Source: Taxawa tesnikishii (nom. ined.)
Taxonomy: Eukaryota; Ascomycota; Dothideomycetes; Dothideales
Reading direction: 5' to 3'
Length of the DNA: 64,000 bases
NCBI GenBank assembly: GCA_030247885.1
Contig: JAPDRO010000023.1
Location: forward strand, 529,160-593,159
Shown here one piece after another: positions 1 to 11,100 of this stretch. Both the position numbers and the translations under genes were made by a program. Position 1 is the first letter of the stretch. The number at the start of each line of letters is the position of its first letter. A model generated the notes under the pieces. The model saw only the letters and a list, made by a program, of their open reading frames with translations, made no database searches and was not told the origin of the DNA.

Positions 1-1
1 G

Positions 2-379
2 GCGAGCGTTTGCATGCTTTACTATTCCCGCGAAGACCGAGATCGTGCTGCTTCACTCATGGCGAGAGAGCACGAGAAGAAGATCACTTCGCGGCCTGGG
101 AGTTCCAGGGGCGGTGGAAGCACGCCTGATCCGGCTATGGTGAACAGGGCGAAGAGTCTGCAGGCGTTGGTGACTTATTGTGAGAACACGTCCGCGTGCA
201 GGCATAAGCTCATTGCGCAGTACTTTGGCGAGCAGATCACGCCGGAATGCCAGTGGGCGTGCGATTGGCATAAAGATGCCAGGGCGTTGGAGAAGAGGAA
301 GGAGAGTGGATTGGCGAGTGAAGAGTGGTGCTCTACGCAAAGGCAGACTGGGGCTTATGCTTACGATGAATACGATTGA
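2..379 (+). CDS. RecQ-family DNA helicase, C-terminal end (partial at window edge)
   Basis: The reading frame is open from the first bases of the window and stops at 377-379, so this is the 3' end of a gene that begins outside. The visible part starts just after where helicase motif VI would be (SVCMLYYSREDRDRA is the usual strand that follows it) and contains the RecQ zinc-binding module: YCENTSAC, then YFGE, then PEC and WACD, giving four cysteines in the family order. The protein ends about 40 residues after this module, so there is no RQC winged helix or HRDC domain, as in short RecQ5/RecQ1-like fungal helicases. It would unwind DNA 3'-5' in the nucleus during recombination or repair. Family call is firm; the orthologue is not decidable from this fragment. 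It is unrelated in sequence organisation to the telomeric RecQ gene at the other end. Confidence 0.8.
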   Translation, partial: ASVCMLYYSREDRDRAASLMAREHEKKITSRPGSSRGGGSTPDPAMVNRAKSLQALVTYCENTSACRHKLIAQYFGEQITPECQWACDWHKDARALEKRKESGLASEEWCSTQRQTGAYAYDEYD

Positions 380-567
380 CGAGGATTATCTTGACGGATG
401 CATGGAGCAGGATAAGAAGAAGGCGTGTTGTTTGCAAGATACCAGGGCTGTACCGGCGCCGTTCATACTACGTGTCTCCATCGTCCTCCTGTTGAGAGCG
501 GCAAGTTCCTCCAACAGCGACGAATCCCTCAACCACCCGTTGTCCGAGTCAAAAGCCTCAGGCTCAC

Positions 568-1299
568 CTAGACTTTCAACTCAGGCCCATGCCACGCATG
601 CAGCTTATCAGACTCCGTGGCCTTGAAGTCGATCCAGATCTCCGAACCTTTCTCGACACGCCGAAGCAGATCGATGACGTGGCCGTGACCTAGGCCGTCA
701 GATATCGCTGTCACGTACGAAATTTCCCCCTGGCGCGAGCGAACCATGAGCTCGGATTCGATGTCCCTGGAGGCTTCCTTGTGGTAATGGGACGGGCTCC
801 GAACAATCCCTCGACGCGTATCGAACAGTTTGGATCTCCGGAAAGGGGAGGCGATGGCGCTCTACGTCCGTGGCTGCGATGCGGATCGTAAGAGTGAGCT
901 GTCGGGATGAAGGGAACGGAAGGACCCAGCTTTGAAACGTTTGACGTTCAAGAATCGTTCGGGATCCTGGACATTTCCATCAGATCCTTGCAGTAGTTTT
1001 GCGTAACCCAGGGTAGTTTTTACAAGCAAATAAAAGGGCATGGGTCGGACATTGGAATAGTAAGCACCGTGGGCCATGCAGGAAGCGAGCCATGGGCGCC
1101 ACCCTTCTTGAAAGCGCAAATCCAGATATGCATCGTGGAGTTCCTTGCTCGTTGAGATCAGTGACGGTACGGCCAAACTTGACTTTGGGGGCTATGGTTC
1201 GAAAGGGGAAGGCAGATGTAGACTTGGGGCGTGAAGTTCATAAGTTCTTCGGCGCAGTTCTGGCGGTAAGCATGACGGGAGAGAAATCACAAGAGCCAT
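568..1299 (-). pseudogene. Decayed F-box-like (LPPELR-type) gene with two in-frame TAG codons
   Basis: On the minus strand one frame reads like protein for about 243 codons from an ATG at 1299 to a stop at 568-570, interrupted only by TAG at 1192-1194 and TAG at 862-864. It opens with a hydrophobic stretch and LPPELRRRTYEL, the pattern typical of the many fungal proteins that start with an F-box-like LPPELRNxIYEL motif, and continues with a plausible globular sequence (for example ISTSKELHDAYLDLRF). Both stops could be CAG to TAG changes, that is C to T in a CpA context, as RIP produces, but the surrounding DNA is not AT-rich. No intron that removes the stops is apparent. A functional gene with unusual splicing is the alternative. 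Confidence 0.45.
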
Positions 1300-2209
1300 G
1301 ATTGCAAAGTACGTCAATCGCCGCAACAGTGTTATCGTCACCTTGATCGAAAGGTTGGAAAGCCACTTCTCGAGGCTGGGGAGGTGGAAGTGAATCCCCT
1401 TATGCGCGCCCGGAGACGACCTGGTGCCACCGGGGTAGAATCGAGCTGCTAACCTGGTTTTGCTGATGGCGCCCCCGTCGTGGTTACACAGCATTCGAAT
1501 AGCTAATCGTGAATATTGTCAGGCATTGAACGTGTTGGGAGAAGAGTAGCGTGCTGTTGGGGAAGCACATCGTTCGCACATGCGGTCCTGCTCCCTCAGA
1601 CTCAGAAGTGCCAACAGCTCGCCGTTGTGACTACTACTCATCCCGTCTAAATGTACGGTCCGAGAGGGTGCGTCTGCTCTTGCTTAAAGGACCTACTCTT
1701 CACATGAAACGTTTCTGATATCCCATGGGACACTTCGAAGCGTGAAGAGGCAGGATGAACCCCGCCCTTGCACTTAGGCCGAACCTATATCAAAAACGCC
1801 AAGAGTCACTAACCTGTTCCAGCCAGCGACACTGCCTCACGGTCACACAGCATTTGACTGCCCTTGCTGGGGACGGAAGCAAGCACAAAAGCAGAGATTT
1901 AGAGAAGAGTGGTCGTATAATTTCCAATCTAACATACTAATAACACAGCTTTTTCTTTTACAACGAGAATCGAACAACGGCAGACACATAGCCATCAGCC
2001 ATGCCTGCCCGAAATCTAGTAGTACAAACACAACCCCTCTACAAAAGAGTAAGCGTGGCTCATCTTCCGACACCGCCGCCGAGAAACCTGACACCGACCT
2101 GACCGTTTCCCACCAGAACCAAACTTCAATCTATTCACCAGCCGCTTTCGCCGGTAACCCACCGACACCGCCGAGGAATCGAGAAAGAGGAGAAGGAAGA
2201 AGTCGTCGT
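1300..2209. other. Intergenic, no gene recognised
   Basis: Several short open frames exist on both strands but none shows a domain, signal peptide or consistent protein-like composition. The right part is probably the 3' untranslated region of the minus-strand Ahc1-like gene. Confidence 0.5.
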
Positions 2210-4288
2210 TCACGCCGTCCGGGATGGACTGCCAGCCGCCCGGACGCCGAAATCCAACATGCTCCTTGGCCGTATCAGAACGCCGTGACCATCGCTTTCA
2301 TCCTCGACCACGACATCAACGTCCATGGCGTCGCCACCGCAGCCACCGACACCGAACCCAGCGGCGCTGCCAGCAGTCGGCCTGGTGATCCGATCACGGT
2401 TCTCGACGTTCTCGGCGTCCTCTTCAAGTTCTGAGGCCGGGTCGTCGTCGTGGTCGGAAACCAGACCTGGGTTGCTGTCTGCCGCGTGCGGACTCAGGTT
2501 TGGATCGTGAGGTGATTCTGGGATCTCGGAGTCGTTGCTAGTGAGAGTGGCGGTGTTATTGGCGGCGTCGGGCAAGAGGCGAGGCGCCAGCGGGGCAGGA
2601 CGTGGGCGTTGGATGGGTTGACGGTGGCCCTTGCGGCTCACGGGGCGCTCGAGGGCGCGAGCGAGCATGTTGGGTGGCGGCTGCGATGCAGTTGCGCTGC
2701 TCGGCGTGGTGGTGGCGGTGTCGTCGTCTTCTGCACCGACCTCAGCGGTAAGGTCGATCTTCTCCCGCGCTTGAGTGGCTGCACGTTGAAGATCGCCGCC
2801 GAGACCGCGCTTGGCGAAAGCGGCAGTCAGGTAGGGAGTAGATGATGACGGGATCAGGGGAGAAGAATGGAAGGAAGCAGCTGCCGGGGACGCTGACGGA
2901 TGGACGCCACTCGACGATCCCTGAGATAAAGCTTTGTGTCCCTGCCGGTGTATCCTCCAGGGACTTGGCATAGGGGTTGTTTGACGGAAGGATGGCGAGT
3001 TGAATGGATGAACCTTTGCGTCTGCCAGCGGGGCGGCAGTAGTGGCAGCAGTAGGCAACGAAGCTTTAGGAGCGGGTGTCCTCACAGTGGGCGCAAGAGG
3101 TGGAGGAGGCGCTTGACTGAGCATACGCCGGTCTTCGTCAGTGACAGGTTGACCACAGTCGGTTGCAGCTTCCTCATGCGTTTTGTACTCCTGCTTGTGG
3201 GCAATACGACAATGGTTGAGGAAGCCTTGAACACTGCTGAAGTTCCATCTGTGGCAATTTTTGCAAACCAACTTGACTGGTTCGCCGTCTTTGTTATGAA
3301 TGATTTGAGGTCCCTTGTTGTTCTTGGGGCCAGTTGTCCGTACAGTGACTGGCGCTGGCATATCGGTTTCCATGTACTCCCGAGCGGAAGAAGTCCTCTT
3401 CGGAGGCGGCAAACCCACGTTGCTGTTCCGAGTCGTACGGCCGGCCGCCCGCGCGAATGCAGCCTCCCTATAGGCTTCCAGTTGGATCGAGCTGGGGTCA
3501 AAAGTAGAGTCGGGCAACAACCAGTGCGCATAGTGTCTGGTGTAAGGCCCATCCGTGACGCCCCAAGGAGCCGGGGACTGAGGTTGCGTGAAACCATGCT
3601 GTGATCGAACCGAAGGGCCTGTGCCAGCTGAGATAGCTTGGGAGAGACCGTCTGTACCTGGAAATGGGATGATCTCGCAGCGACGAAGCTGCTCCAAAGC
3701 AATCTGGCATTTGGCTAGTTCTTGCTCGATCAACATCAACTCCCGGTGCTTGAGCTGGATCTCCTGGTTAAACTGTTCTTCGATGACCTGCTGTAGCTGC
3801 GACATTTCACAGTCGTCCGGTGTTCCAAGAACGTGATCATCCGACATGCGTACAGAGTCTTTGCGTATATGCTTCTTGGTAGGAATATCCTGCCCTGAGA
3901 CCCTGGCGGCTTGGCTAGGCGGAATTTGCGCAGAAGCTGGAGCCTGTCCAGGAGTCGGCAGCGAGCCAAAGCTTGCAACAGGCGCCGATAGTATTGCCGA
4001 GATGTCTTTCCTGATGTTGTGGCGTTCCTGCTGTATGCGCGCATCCGAGGGCAGCTCCTTCGTAGTTGATTCTGGCTGGGCCATGCTTTCCATAAGCTTC
4101 CGTTTCTTGAGATCTTGAAGGTCTGCGGGTTGCGTCGGCTCCGGACTTTCCGTCATCTTGCGTTTTAACTTGTTCAAGACAGGTATCTCGACGAAGGGCG
4201 CAGGGCGCATCTTATTCAACATAGCCTTATCTGGCATCTTGTCGCCTAGTTGATCGGAACACCATGCTAGGCGAAAGATACTCTGCAT
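2210..4288 (-). CDS. Ahc1-like C2H2 zinc-finger protein (ADA histone acetyltransferase complex)
   Basis: A single 692-residue open frame without introns. Residues about 160-203 (rich in E, Q, L and R) look like a coiled coil. A single C2H2 finger lies at C342, C345, H359 and H364, in the sequence CKNCHRWNFSS followed by FLNHCRIAHKQEY; this NHCRIAH-type finger is characteristic of the Ahc1-like family, whose yeast founder is a subunit of the ADA (Gcn5-containing) histone acetyltransferase complex. The rest is low-complexity, proline- and serine-rich, with two acidic runs near the C-terminus, as is usual in these proteins. A nuclear, chromatin-related role is inferred from the family. The start is the first ATG; a second candidate is 17 codons downstream (MPDKAML), which may be the real one. 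No frame breaks. Confidence 0.75.
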   Translation of the reverse strand: MQSIFRLAWCSDQLGDKMPDKAMLNKMRPAPFVEIPVLNKLKRKMTESPEPTQPADLQDLKKRKLMESMAQPESTTKELPSDARIQQERHNIRKDISAILSAPVASFGSLPTPGQAPASAQIPPSQAARVSGQDIPTKKHIRKDSVRMSDDHVLGTPDDCEMSQLQQVIEEQFNQEIQLKHRELMLIEQELAKCQIALEQLRRCEIIPFPGTDGLSQAISAGTGPSVRSQHGFTQPQSPAPWGVTDGPYTRHYAHWLLPDSTFDPSSIQLEAYREAAFARAAGRTTRNSNVGLPPPKRTSSAREYMETDMPAPVTVRTTGPKNNKGPQIIHNKDGEPVKLVCKNCHRWNFSSVQGFLNHCRIAHKQEYKTHEEAATDCGQPVTDEDRRMLSQAPPPPLAPTVRTPAPKASLPTAATTAAPLADAKVHPFNSPSFRQTTPMPSPWRIHRQGHKALSQGSSSGVHPSASPAAASFHSSPLIPSSSTPYLTAAFAKRGLGGDLQRAATQAREKIDLTAEVGAEDDDTATTTPSSATASQPPPNMLARALERPVSRKGHRQPIQRPRPAPLAPRLLPDAANNTATLTSNDSEIPESPHDPNLSPHAADSNPGLVSDHDDDPASELEEDAENVENRDRITRPTAGSAAGFGVGGCGGDAMDVDVVVEDESDGHGVLIRPRSMLDFGVRAAGSPSRTA

Positions 4289-5773
4289 GTTCGACGGAAA
4301 GCTTTCTCAGGAAGGCGCTCATCTATCTGAGCGGTCCTATAAGACGTTGCTGGCCACTTTATCCGGTTTGCGACAGTGTGTCGTGTCCAGGTATGCCCGG
4401 CCTCCGATGTCGGGGATAGCCGCAAGCTCCTGGGAGACGTAGGACGACGGGTCAATCAGGTAAAGTATGGTGAAAGAGTGATGTGAAGCCGAAGAGTCGC
4501 TGTGGCGGCGTGTAGGGGTTGGTGAGTGGAAGCCTGCAGAGTAGGCAGCTTTGAAGAAGCTCTCCTTGAAAGCACGCAAGCAGCAAGCCAAGCCAAGATT
4601 AGAACGTCTCCGATGGTGTAATCCGGACCAGCCAAACGGTAGATGCAGATACGGAGTCGCGACGGACCAGTTGAAAGAGAAAATAGCCTTTGGTAGAAAG
4701 ACCAGAGGCGTTGCGAAGGGGCGCGAGGTATGGGAAAGGGGAAATAAACTTGGGCGTAGAGCCACGATCCTGGACGACGGGGAAGATGAGATGGGAAGTG
4801 GGAAACGAAGGGAGAGACAGCACGACGCCGATGCGACGGCAAAGCACAGAGCGCGATACTGTTTGGAGTTAGGCCTGAGATCATTACGCGGGAGCTCTCC
4901 AAATCTCTCTCCCGCGCCCCTGTCGGGCGGATATTGGTTTGCTTCTTCCTATTGGTGCGCTTTTTAGGTTTCAAGCCTTCAAGGGGCGGCGCGCCCGATG
5001 ATGCACATGAACGCTTCCAGAAACATCAGCTCTACTTCCGAGAGAAGAGCCTCAGACGTGCGGACAACGAATATATTCAACACGGGCAGACAGTACTCTT
5101 GCGAGACTATCTCCATGCTATCTTCCATATCAACAGACGTACCGGTGGTCTTGTCGGGGTGATCGGAATGCCCAGGGAGATGATGACAGAATAGGAGCAG
5201 GAATGGCAAACGTGGCGTTTGTCGGGTCGTCTCCAACACAAACGCGTTTGCAGTAGGTCTCCCGCGTGTCCGCGACTCCAAACGCCGCAGCGTATGCGCG
5301 CCGGTTACTACGCAGGTGACACGGCTGCGTACGACGTCTAGTACATGTTTGACACGGACACGGATTGCTGATTCATTCTTTTGCAGACTAATATGTAGGC
5401 ATATATGGAAGATACGTAGTCGATGAGTAGTAATCCAATGAATTTTGTCCGCCAGAGTCATTGCGGGAAGCATGTGACAACAAGCGATTCCAAACCAGAT
5501 TGCATGGTCTGCTTCCCGGGGCAGTAGTATTGCATGTGGTACAGGCTATGAATACCAAACAACTAAGAAACCAACAGGAAATAGAAAGGAAAAGTAAAAC
5601 AAGATCGGTAGTCCAAAACAACTCCCCGTCAAGGATTCAACGAACTCGCCCGGGTGCTCAAGAATGCACATGCATCAACAAAACAACAGAAGCCCGACAA
5701 CATTCCTACCTATGATCCTTCTGGGTTCCCTCCGGTATCCCTTCATAGTGCAATTGCCAGCACCAGACTTGGC
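4289..5773. other. Intergenic, promoter side of the Ahc1-like gene; no gene recognised
   Basis: Overlapping short frames on both strands at 4337-4974 and 4979-5621 look like chance openings: no domains, no consistent codon pattern. The left part must hold the Ahc1-like promoter and 5' leader. Confidence 0.45.
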
Positions 5774-6187
5774 CTACTGGCAGCCCTCATGAAGACTGAC
5801 GACGTCCTCATTACACTTGCAAACGAAGCTTCTCACTGTGTCAAACTTTTTCGGATTCCAGTAGTGCGCGTTGAAGTACCACTGTTGGTTTTTGTATACC
5901 CCGTACCCGCCTCCAGTTTTGCAGTGCTCGAGTTCGTAAAGGTCGCAGTTGATCTTGGCATCTATTTTGATGATTGGTGCGCCAGTAGACGACGATACGC
6001 AGTGGCCAGGTGCCTCAATAGTCTGAGGTGCGTGAGATTCGTCTTGATAGGCCCAGACGTACTTGACTGCCTTGTTTTGGCGGGCTTCGAGGTGGGTTTC
6101 GTTTGTGAAGGCGCTAATGGCGGGGACGACGGTGGACACGGCGACAGCCGCGAGGGAGAGGGTGGTTGTCAGGACTGCGAAACGCAT
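5774..6187 (-). CDS. Small secreted cysteine-containing protein (effector-like)
   Basis: A 137-residue open frame. The first 20-26 residues form a signal peptide (MRFAVLTTTLSLAAVAVST, then AISA). It is followed by THLEARQ, a short pro-region of the kind cut after LEAR in many fungal secreted proteins. The mature part is aromatic-rich and has six cysteines at 63, 81, 89, 123, 125 and 136, enough for three disulfides. Size, cysteine content and lack of any recognisable enzyme domain fit a secreted apoplastic protein or candidate effector; small antimicrobial or surface-binding proteins are alternatives. No homologue is recognised by eye. It sits alone between long non-coding stretches. Confidence 0.7.
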   Translation of the reverse strand: MRFAVLTTTLSLAAVAVSTVVPAISAFTNETHLEARQNKAVKYVWAYQDESHAPQTIEAPGHCVSSSTGAPIIKIDAKINCDLYELEHCKTGGGYGVYKNQQWYFNAHYWNPKKFDTVRSFVCKCNEDVVSLHEGCQ

Positions 6188-6483
6188 TATGATGTGTCTT
6201 TAGTGTCTAAAGTCTCTCGGTGGTATGGTGTTGTGTTAGGTGCATGTAAGTAGCAAGGCCGATGCCTGTTGTATCTTGTGCTTTTGGTTTCCGCGAGAAG
6301 AGACTGGACCGGCCAGGAAAGAAGTATGGCAAATATCGTCTGTCAAAGACTGTGAATATACAGAACACTGAATGAGATGAAGATGGCAACGGCAATGCAA
6401 TGTTCCACACAATAGTTCTTATACCGAATGTACCCTTTCCCAATGTGGTGTCCAATAAGTTGCATCCTTCTTTGAGCCATACT

Positions 6484-6730
6484 AAGGGAAGAAAGCAACA
6501 TCGAAACTCACAGCTCGTTCCTCGAAAGACCGTGCTTGAAATGGTACTGAACAACCAGCTCACGCGCCTTTTACAACACAAAGAGAACAACGACTGTCGA
6601 ATGCAAGAAGTGTTATGGTGGTGAAGGGAAGAAAGCAAAACCAAGCGTTTTGATTGACCTGCAGCTCAGCCTCCAAGAAGCCATGCTCGAAATGGTTCTG
6701 AATAATGTCAATGCACAAAGAAAACAACCG
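6484..6730. repeat. Imperfect tandem duplication, two units of about 140-150 bp
   Basis: The 15-mer AAGGGAAGAAAGCAA occurs at 6484-6498 and 6624-6638. Matching sequence follows in the same order in both units: a CAGCTC tract, CTCGAA/CTTGAA, then ATGGTACTGAACAA at 6541 against ATGGTTCTGAATAA at 6692, then CACAAAGAGAACAAC against CACAAAGAAAACAAC. The offset drifts from 140 to 151 bp, so small indels separate the copies. No function is evident. Confidence 0.7.
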
Positions 6731-7419
6731 CACCTAGCACCAAGACCTAACCAACAATCTCGCGGATTGTGTTGTATAGAGATCCGGGCCATGGATCCGC
6801 GTGATGCCTGTCATACAGGAGATGCCGCTGAGTAACAGGAAATGAGCGTGCGCAGTGTGCAGACGCCTTATAGCACGGTGAAAAAAATTTGTTGGTTGAC
6901 GTTGAGAAGCTGAGATGAGAAGGCAGCTCGCATAGCTTGAAACCGGATGGTGCGCCGTGAAGTCCAGTCTAGGACTTCAAGAAGGCAAAACATTCAGCAA
7001 TGAGAGTCTCTATATGACCAGTCACAAATAGTGCTGGCGCATCGGTCGGTTGGTTGTGTACGGCAGAGCGGATGGGATGCCCAGATCTCAGCGGCCTATG
7101 GCCGAACGTGGAATGGAGAGTACTCGTTGTGACCATGGGAGTTGCACATCAACGGCAAAGACGTATTCGAAGAGGCCGTGTATGTTTGTCACGAACCTCT
7201 TCTTTTCTATACAACGCTTTGAGCTCAGTCGCGAGATGAGAAGCTCCGCAAGAGGATCAAATATTTGGTCGTCGATATAGCAAAGTGGCCGAGACACCCC
7301 GAGTTCGATGTTAGAATTATCGATGTCAGCCGGTAGAAGGCGTGGTCGTTGCTTCCTGTTAGGGCATCATCCCGTCGTTGGCTGTATGTGTGGTTATATA
7401 GCTAGAGAACGTCGTTGGG

Positions 7420-7930
7420 ACATCAGTGCTTACATGAGCTATGCGGACGTAATACGACAACGACCTGAGTACGGTCTGGTGATGGAGGTGGGCCACACAG
7501 GCCTCGAACGTTTGCATGGCCGAAGTCGAAGATGGAGAAATGAACCTTGCGCATGGAGAACCGACGCTTGTCGGCGCAGTAGCGGAAAGCGTGATACGCC
7601 AAGGCCATGCAATCCGGAAGCCAATCGTATGAGACGCGTAGATGAAATGCATATGGCAACTGATTATTTTGTCCCATACATGAGATACCTGGTAGAGTAT
7701 AAACGTTCGACTCTGATTTCGTAAATGAACGTGTATGAAAAGCTGTTGTTGGCACTCTTGGGCAACAACTGGCATAGACGTAAGTCGACTCTTGCAGGAT
7801 GCAAGTGCCCAATCCGAGCAATCTTGCTTGCCCGGAACTTCAACGGTTCGCCATACCGGTGTTTTGGCCCAACTCTAACCTGGGAACGCTCCTGGTAGAT
7901 CGCATCACCAGGCAGATCTACTCGCATACC
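7420..7930 (-). pseudogene. Possible decayed F-box-family gene remnant
   Basis: Minus-strand frames in two phases (7664-7927 and 7423-7821) contain protein-like pieces, including a segment like the central part of fungal LPPELR-type proteins (LRLCQLL, then SYTF, then IRVERLYS, then DCMALAYHAFRYCADKR). They cannot be joined in one frame without indels and no start motif is found. I record it as a weak remnant; chance openings are possible. Confidence 0.25.
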
Positions 7931-8183
7931 TTTGCAGACCCGTGTTTACTTGAGGTCTTTTTCGAACAATTACATACAACCAGGAGTCTGAACCGCAGCG
8001 GCAGCACACCGCAGGTCTTCCCTGTTCACTAGATACCGCGGCTCGCGTGCCGATCTGTACCGATCTGTACCCTTGTTTCCTTTCCTGGACCCTCGTGTTG
8101 CAGCGGCTGTGTCACCTCGACAAAGAACCCTCCCTCACCGCAGCACACTTTTCGAGAAATCGTGCGAGGGGTGCTGCCGGGCA

Positions 8184-11100
8184 ATGAAGTCTTCAACGAC
8201 TTCGTCCTCTCCCCGAACGCCCTTCCTTTTCTCGTAGCCCGCCGGCATCACCGATAGACCTACACCATGCCGGCCCTACCATCCCGTCCCCCTCCTCCAA
8301 TGCCTCTGAAACCGTGCGGAGCGGTCAGAGCAATGACGATACGGCCAGCAGTGCGACACAGAGCCGGCGAAGCTCCATTGCTTCGCAGCAGAAGACAAGT
8401 GCATCCGGACAGGTGCAGAAAACATCCGGACAGCTTGGAGGAAAGCCTGGAAGAGAGTTGAGCAGAGAAAAGCCGCCCAGCAAGGATGGGGCTGCACAAA
8501 GGGCTGCTGCGGAAGTTGCGGGGCTCAAAGACTACGTACGTTGGCTACCTCTTTCTTGTCTACTGCGCAGAAGTCGAGATTGGAGGGGGCGAGCAGCAAA
8601 AGGAGGATTGGTGGACTTGCGATGGTCCTGGGATGGTACATGAATACAAAGTCAAGATTCGCTTCTGTGGCAGACAAGAAACATCAAACATGGGCATCGG
8701 TGGCTAGAATTAGGAGGAGGACGTGTTGGGGGATGACTTGGCTTTCCGGACATTGAATGTATCTGTATTACGCAGGATCAGTAGCTAACGTCGAACAGCA
8801 ACTAGGTGATTGCCTTGGCAAGGGTGCCTTTGGCAGTGTGTACAGGGCACTGAACTGGAACACTGGAGAAACGGTCGCTGTTAAGCAGGTCAAACTTTCC
8901 GATTTGCCAAAAGGGGAGCTCAGAGTGATCATGGTATATTTCTCTTTGCGCGAGCAGAAGAACTGCTACTGACTGGAACACACAGCTCGAGATAGACCTG
9001 CTCAAAAACCTGCACGTGAGTTCTCCACACCGGTCATCTTATGCGCCTGAGTTAAAGTGTTGCAGCATCCTAATATTGTCAAGTACCATGGTTTCGTCAA
9101 GTCTGCAGAGTCTCTTTACATCATTTTGGAGTAGGCGATTCCCTTGCTGCCATTTATGCCCCGCTGACCTCGTTAGATACTGCGAGAATGGTTCCCTCCA
9201 TTCGATCTGCAAGAACTTTGGCAAATTTCCGGAGAACCTCGTCGCTCTCTACATGTCGCAAGTGCTCAACGGCCTGTTGTACCTGCACGACCAAGGTATC
9301 ATCCATCGCGATATCAAAGGCGCAAACATCCTCACCACCAAGGAAGGCCTGGTCAAGCTCGCGGATTTCGGTGTTGCAACTCGCAAAGACACTGGACTCC
9401 ATGAAAGCAGCGTAGTCGGAACCCCATATTGGATGGCTCCAGAAGTTATCGAGTTGTCAGGCGCTACAACGGCCTCGGACATCTGGAGTTTAGGTTGTAC
9501 CGTGATTGAATTGCTTGATGGTAAACCGCCGTATCACAAGTTGCAGCCTATGCCTGCTTTATTCCGAATTGTCAATGATGACCATCCACCCCTTCCTGAG
9601 GGCGCCTCACCGGTAAGCGAAGACCTGCGGATAGTGGTGTTATTTGCTGATACATTGTTTTGAAGGCTGTTCGTGATTTCCTCATGCAATGTTTCCAGAA
9701 AGACCCCAACTTGCGGGTCTCCGCACGCAAACTATTGAAGCATCCTTGGATTGTCAGCGCCAAGAGAACTGATGCGGTGGTCCCCACCAAACCGACAAAG
9801 TACGACGAAGCAGTGAAAAGCGTTCAGGAATGGAACGAGGCACTCAAATCTCCTAACAATGGATCTTTGCGACGAGCTTCTCGGCCGATGTCTCTGAGTC
9901 CAGTGCCTCCGAATTCAAAGAATGACATAGCTCTTCTCAAGACACCTGCTCCGTCAAAAGGACCGCTCAATCTGGCAAAGCGTGGAAACGATAACACAAA
10001 GTTATACCAGTCACCGGAAGATGAGAGTAAGGACAATTGGGACGATGACTTTGCAACTTCTGGCAGCGGGGGCGCACTGCACCTACCGCAGCTCAAGACG
10101 CACGACAACTTTGGTGGCATGTTCTCTTCGGAGAAGCTCAAGGCGTACGCCACATTCGAGACTGTAGCAGAAGAAGACAACTGGGACGACAACTTCGAGG
10201 GCGACCTTACTGTGAAGAGCCCCATGGAGCTCTCACAAGGCGACCCGTTGCAGACGGTCCGGCCTTTCTTCCCTGCAAGGGCGAACACTCAGAACATCAA
10301 GCATGACCCTCCCACTGTTTCACCACCCAAACCTCAATTTAGGGACCAGCAGAGGATGTCCTCGAAAGAGTCACAGCCGAAGACACAGATTTTGCGGCCG
10401 GCTCAAAACCTGCACCAAGGATCAACACTAAGCCCCCTCCTGTTGTAACTCGTCCGCCTGGGCTGTATCGAGAGAAGTCGATTGAGGACTACTCTGATCT
10501 GATTGCGTCAGATGACGTGGCCTTCCAGAGGAAGTTGGCACTTCTGCAGGCTCAAAAGGAAGACTCCTTCTCGCCAAAGCTCTTCCATCCCTCTGACCTG
10601 GTCAACCTTCCTCGTTCGGCATCTAGGACTGCAGGTAGTGTGCGGAAGACTTCTCCGCAGGTCCACAACGCTGCTGCCATGCGCCGGACCAGGTCATCGT
10701 TGGAGATTCAGAAATATGCGGAAAGCCCCGAAGATGACTTCTCCGATATCTTCGGAAAAGACGAAGGGAATGTTCTTGTCAAGCCTGACAGTGACAGTGG
10801 ATCTGAGAGAGACACCCTGATGATGTTAAACTCAAAGCTTTCCAACAACTCCTGGCGTCTCGATGAAGAGGACGATGACGATCCCTTTGCCGAACTTGAG
10901 GAAGGCTTCGATGAGATGGATTTGGAGACTAACGTTGCGCGCGATAAATATGCCAGACTTTGTACACTCGTGGAAGGCCTCGTAGGATCACTTAAAGTGA
11001 CACAGCCGGAAGACATCCTCGCGGCAATTGCAGATCAACTCATGCAGGTGCTGTACGAGTCCCCCGACATCAAATCCGTCATCATTTCCTCTCATGGCAT

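Noticed and set aside
10300-10345. Short GT-AG interval in sepH as an intron instead of a missing base
   Set aside because: The only GTTT...TTTAG interval is 26 nt, below any working fungal intron; adding one base in GGG gives a continuous protein.
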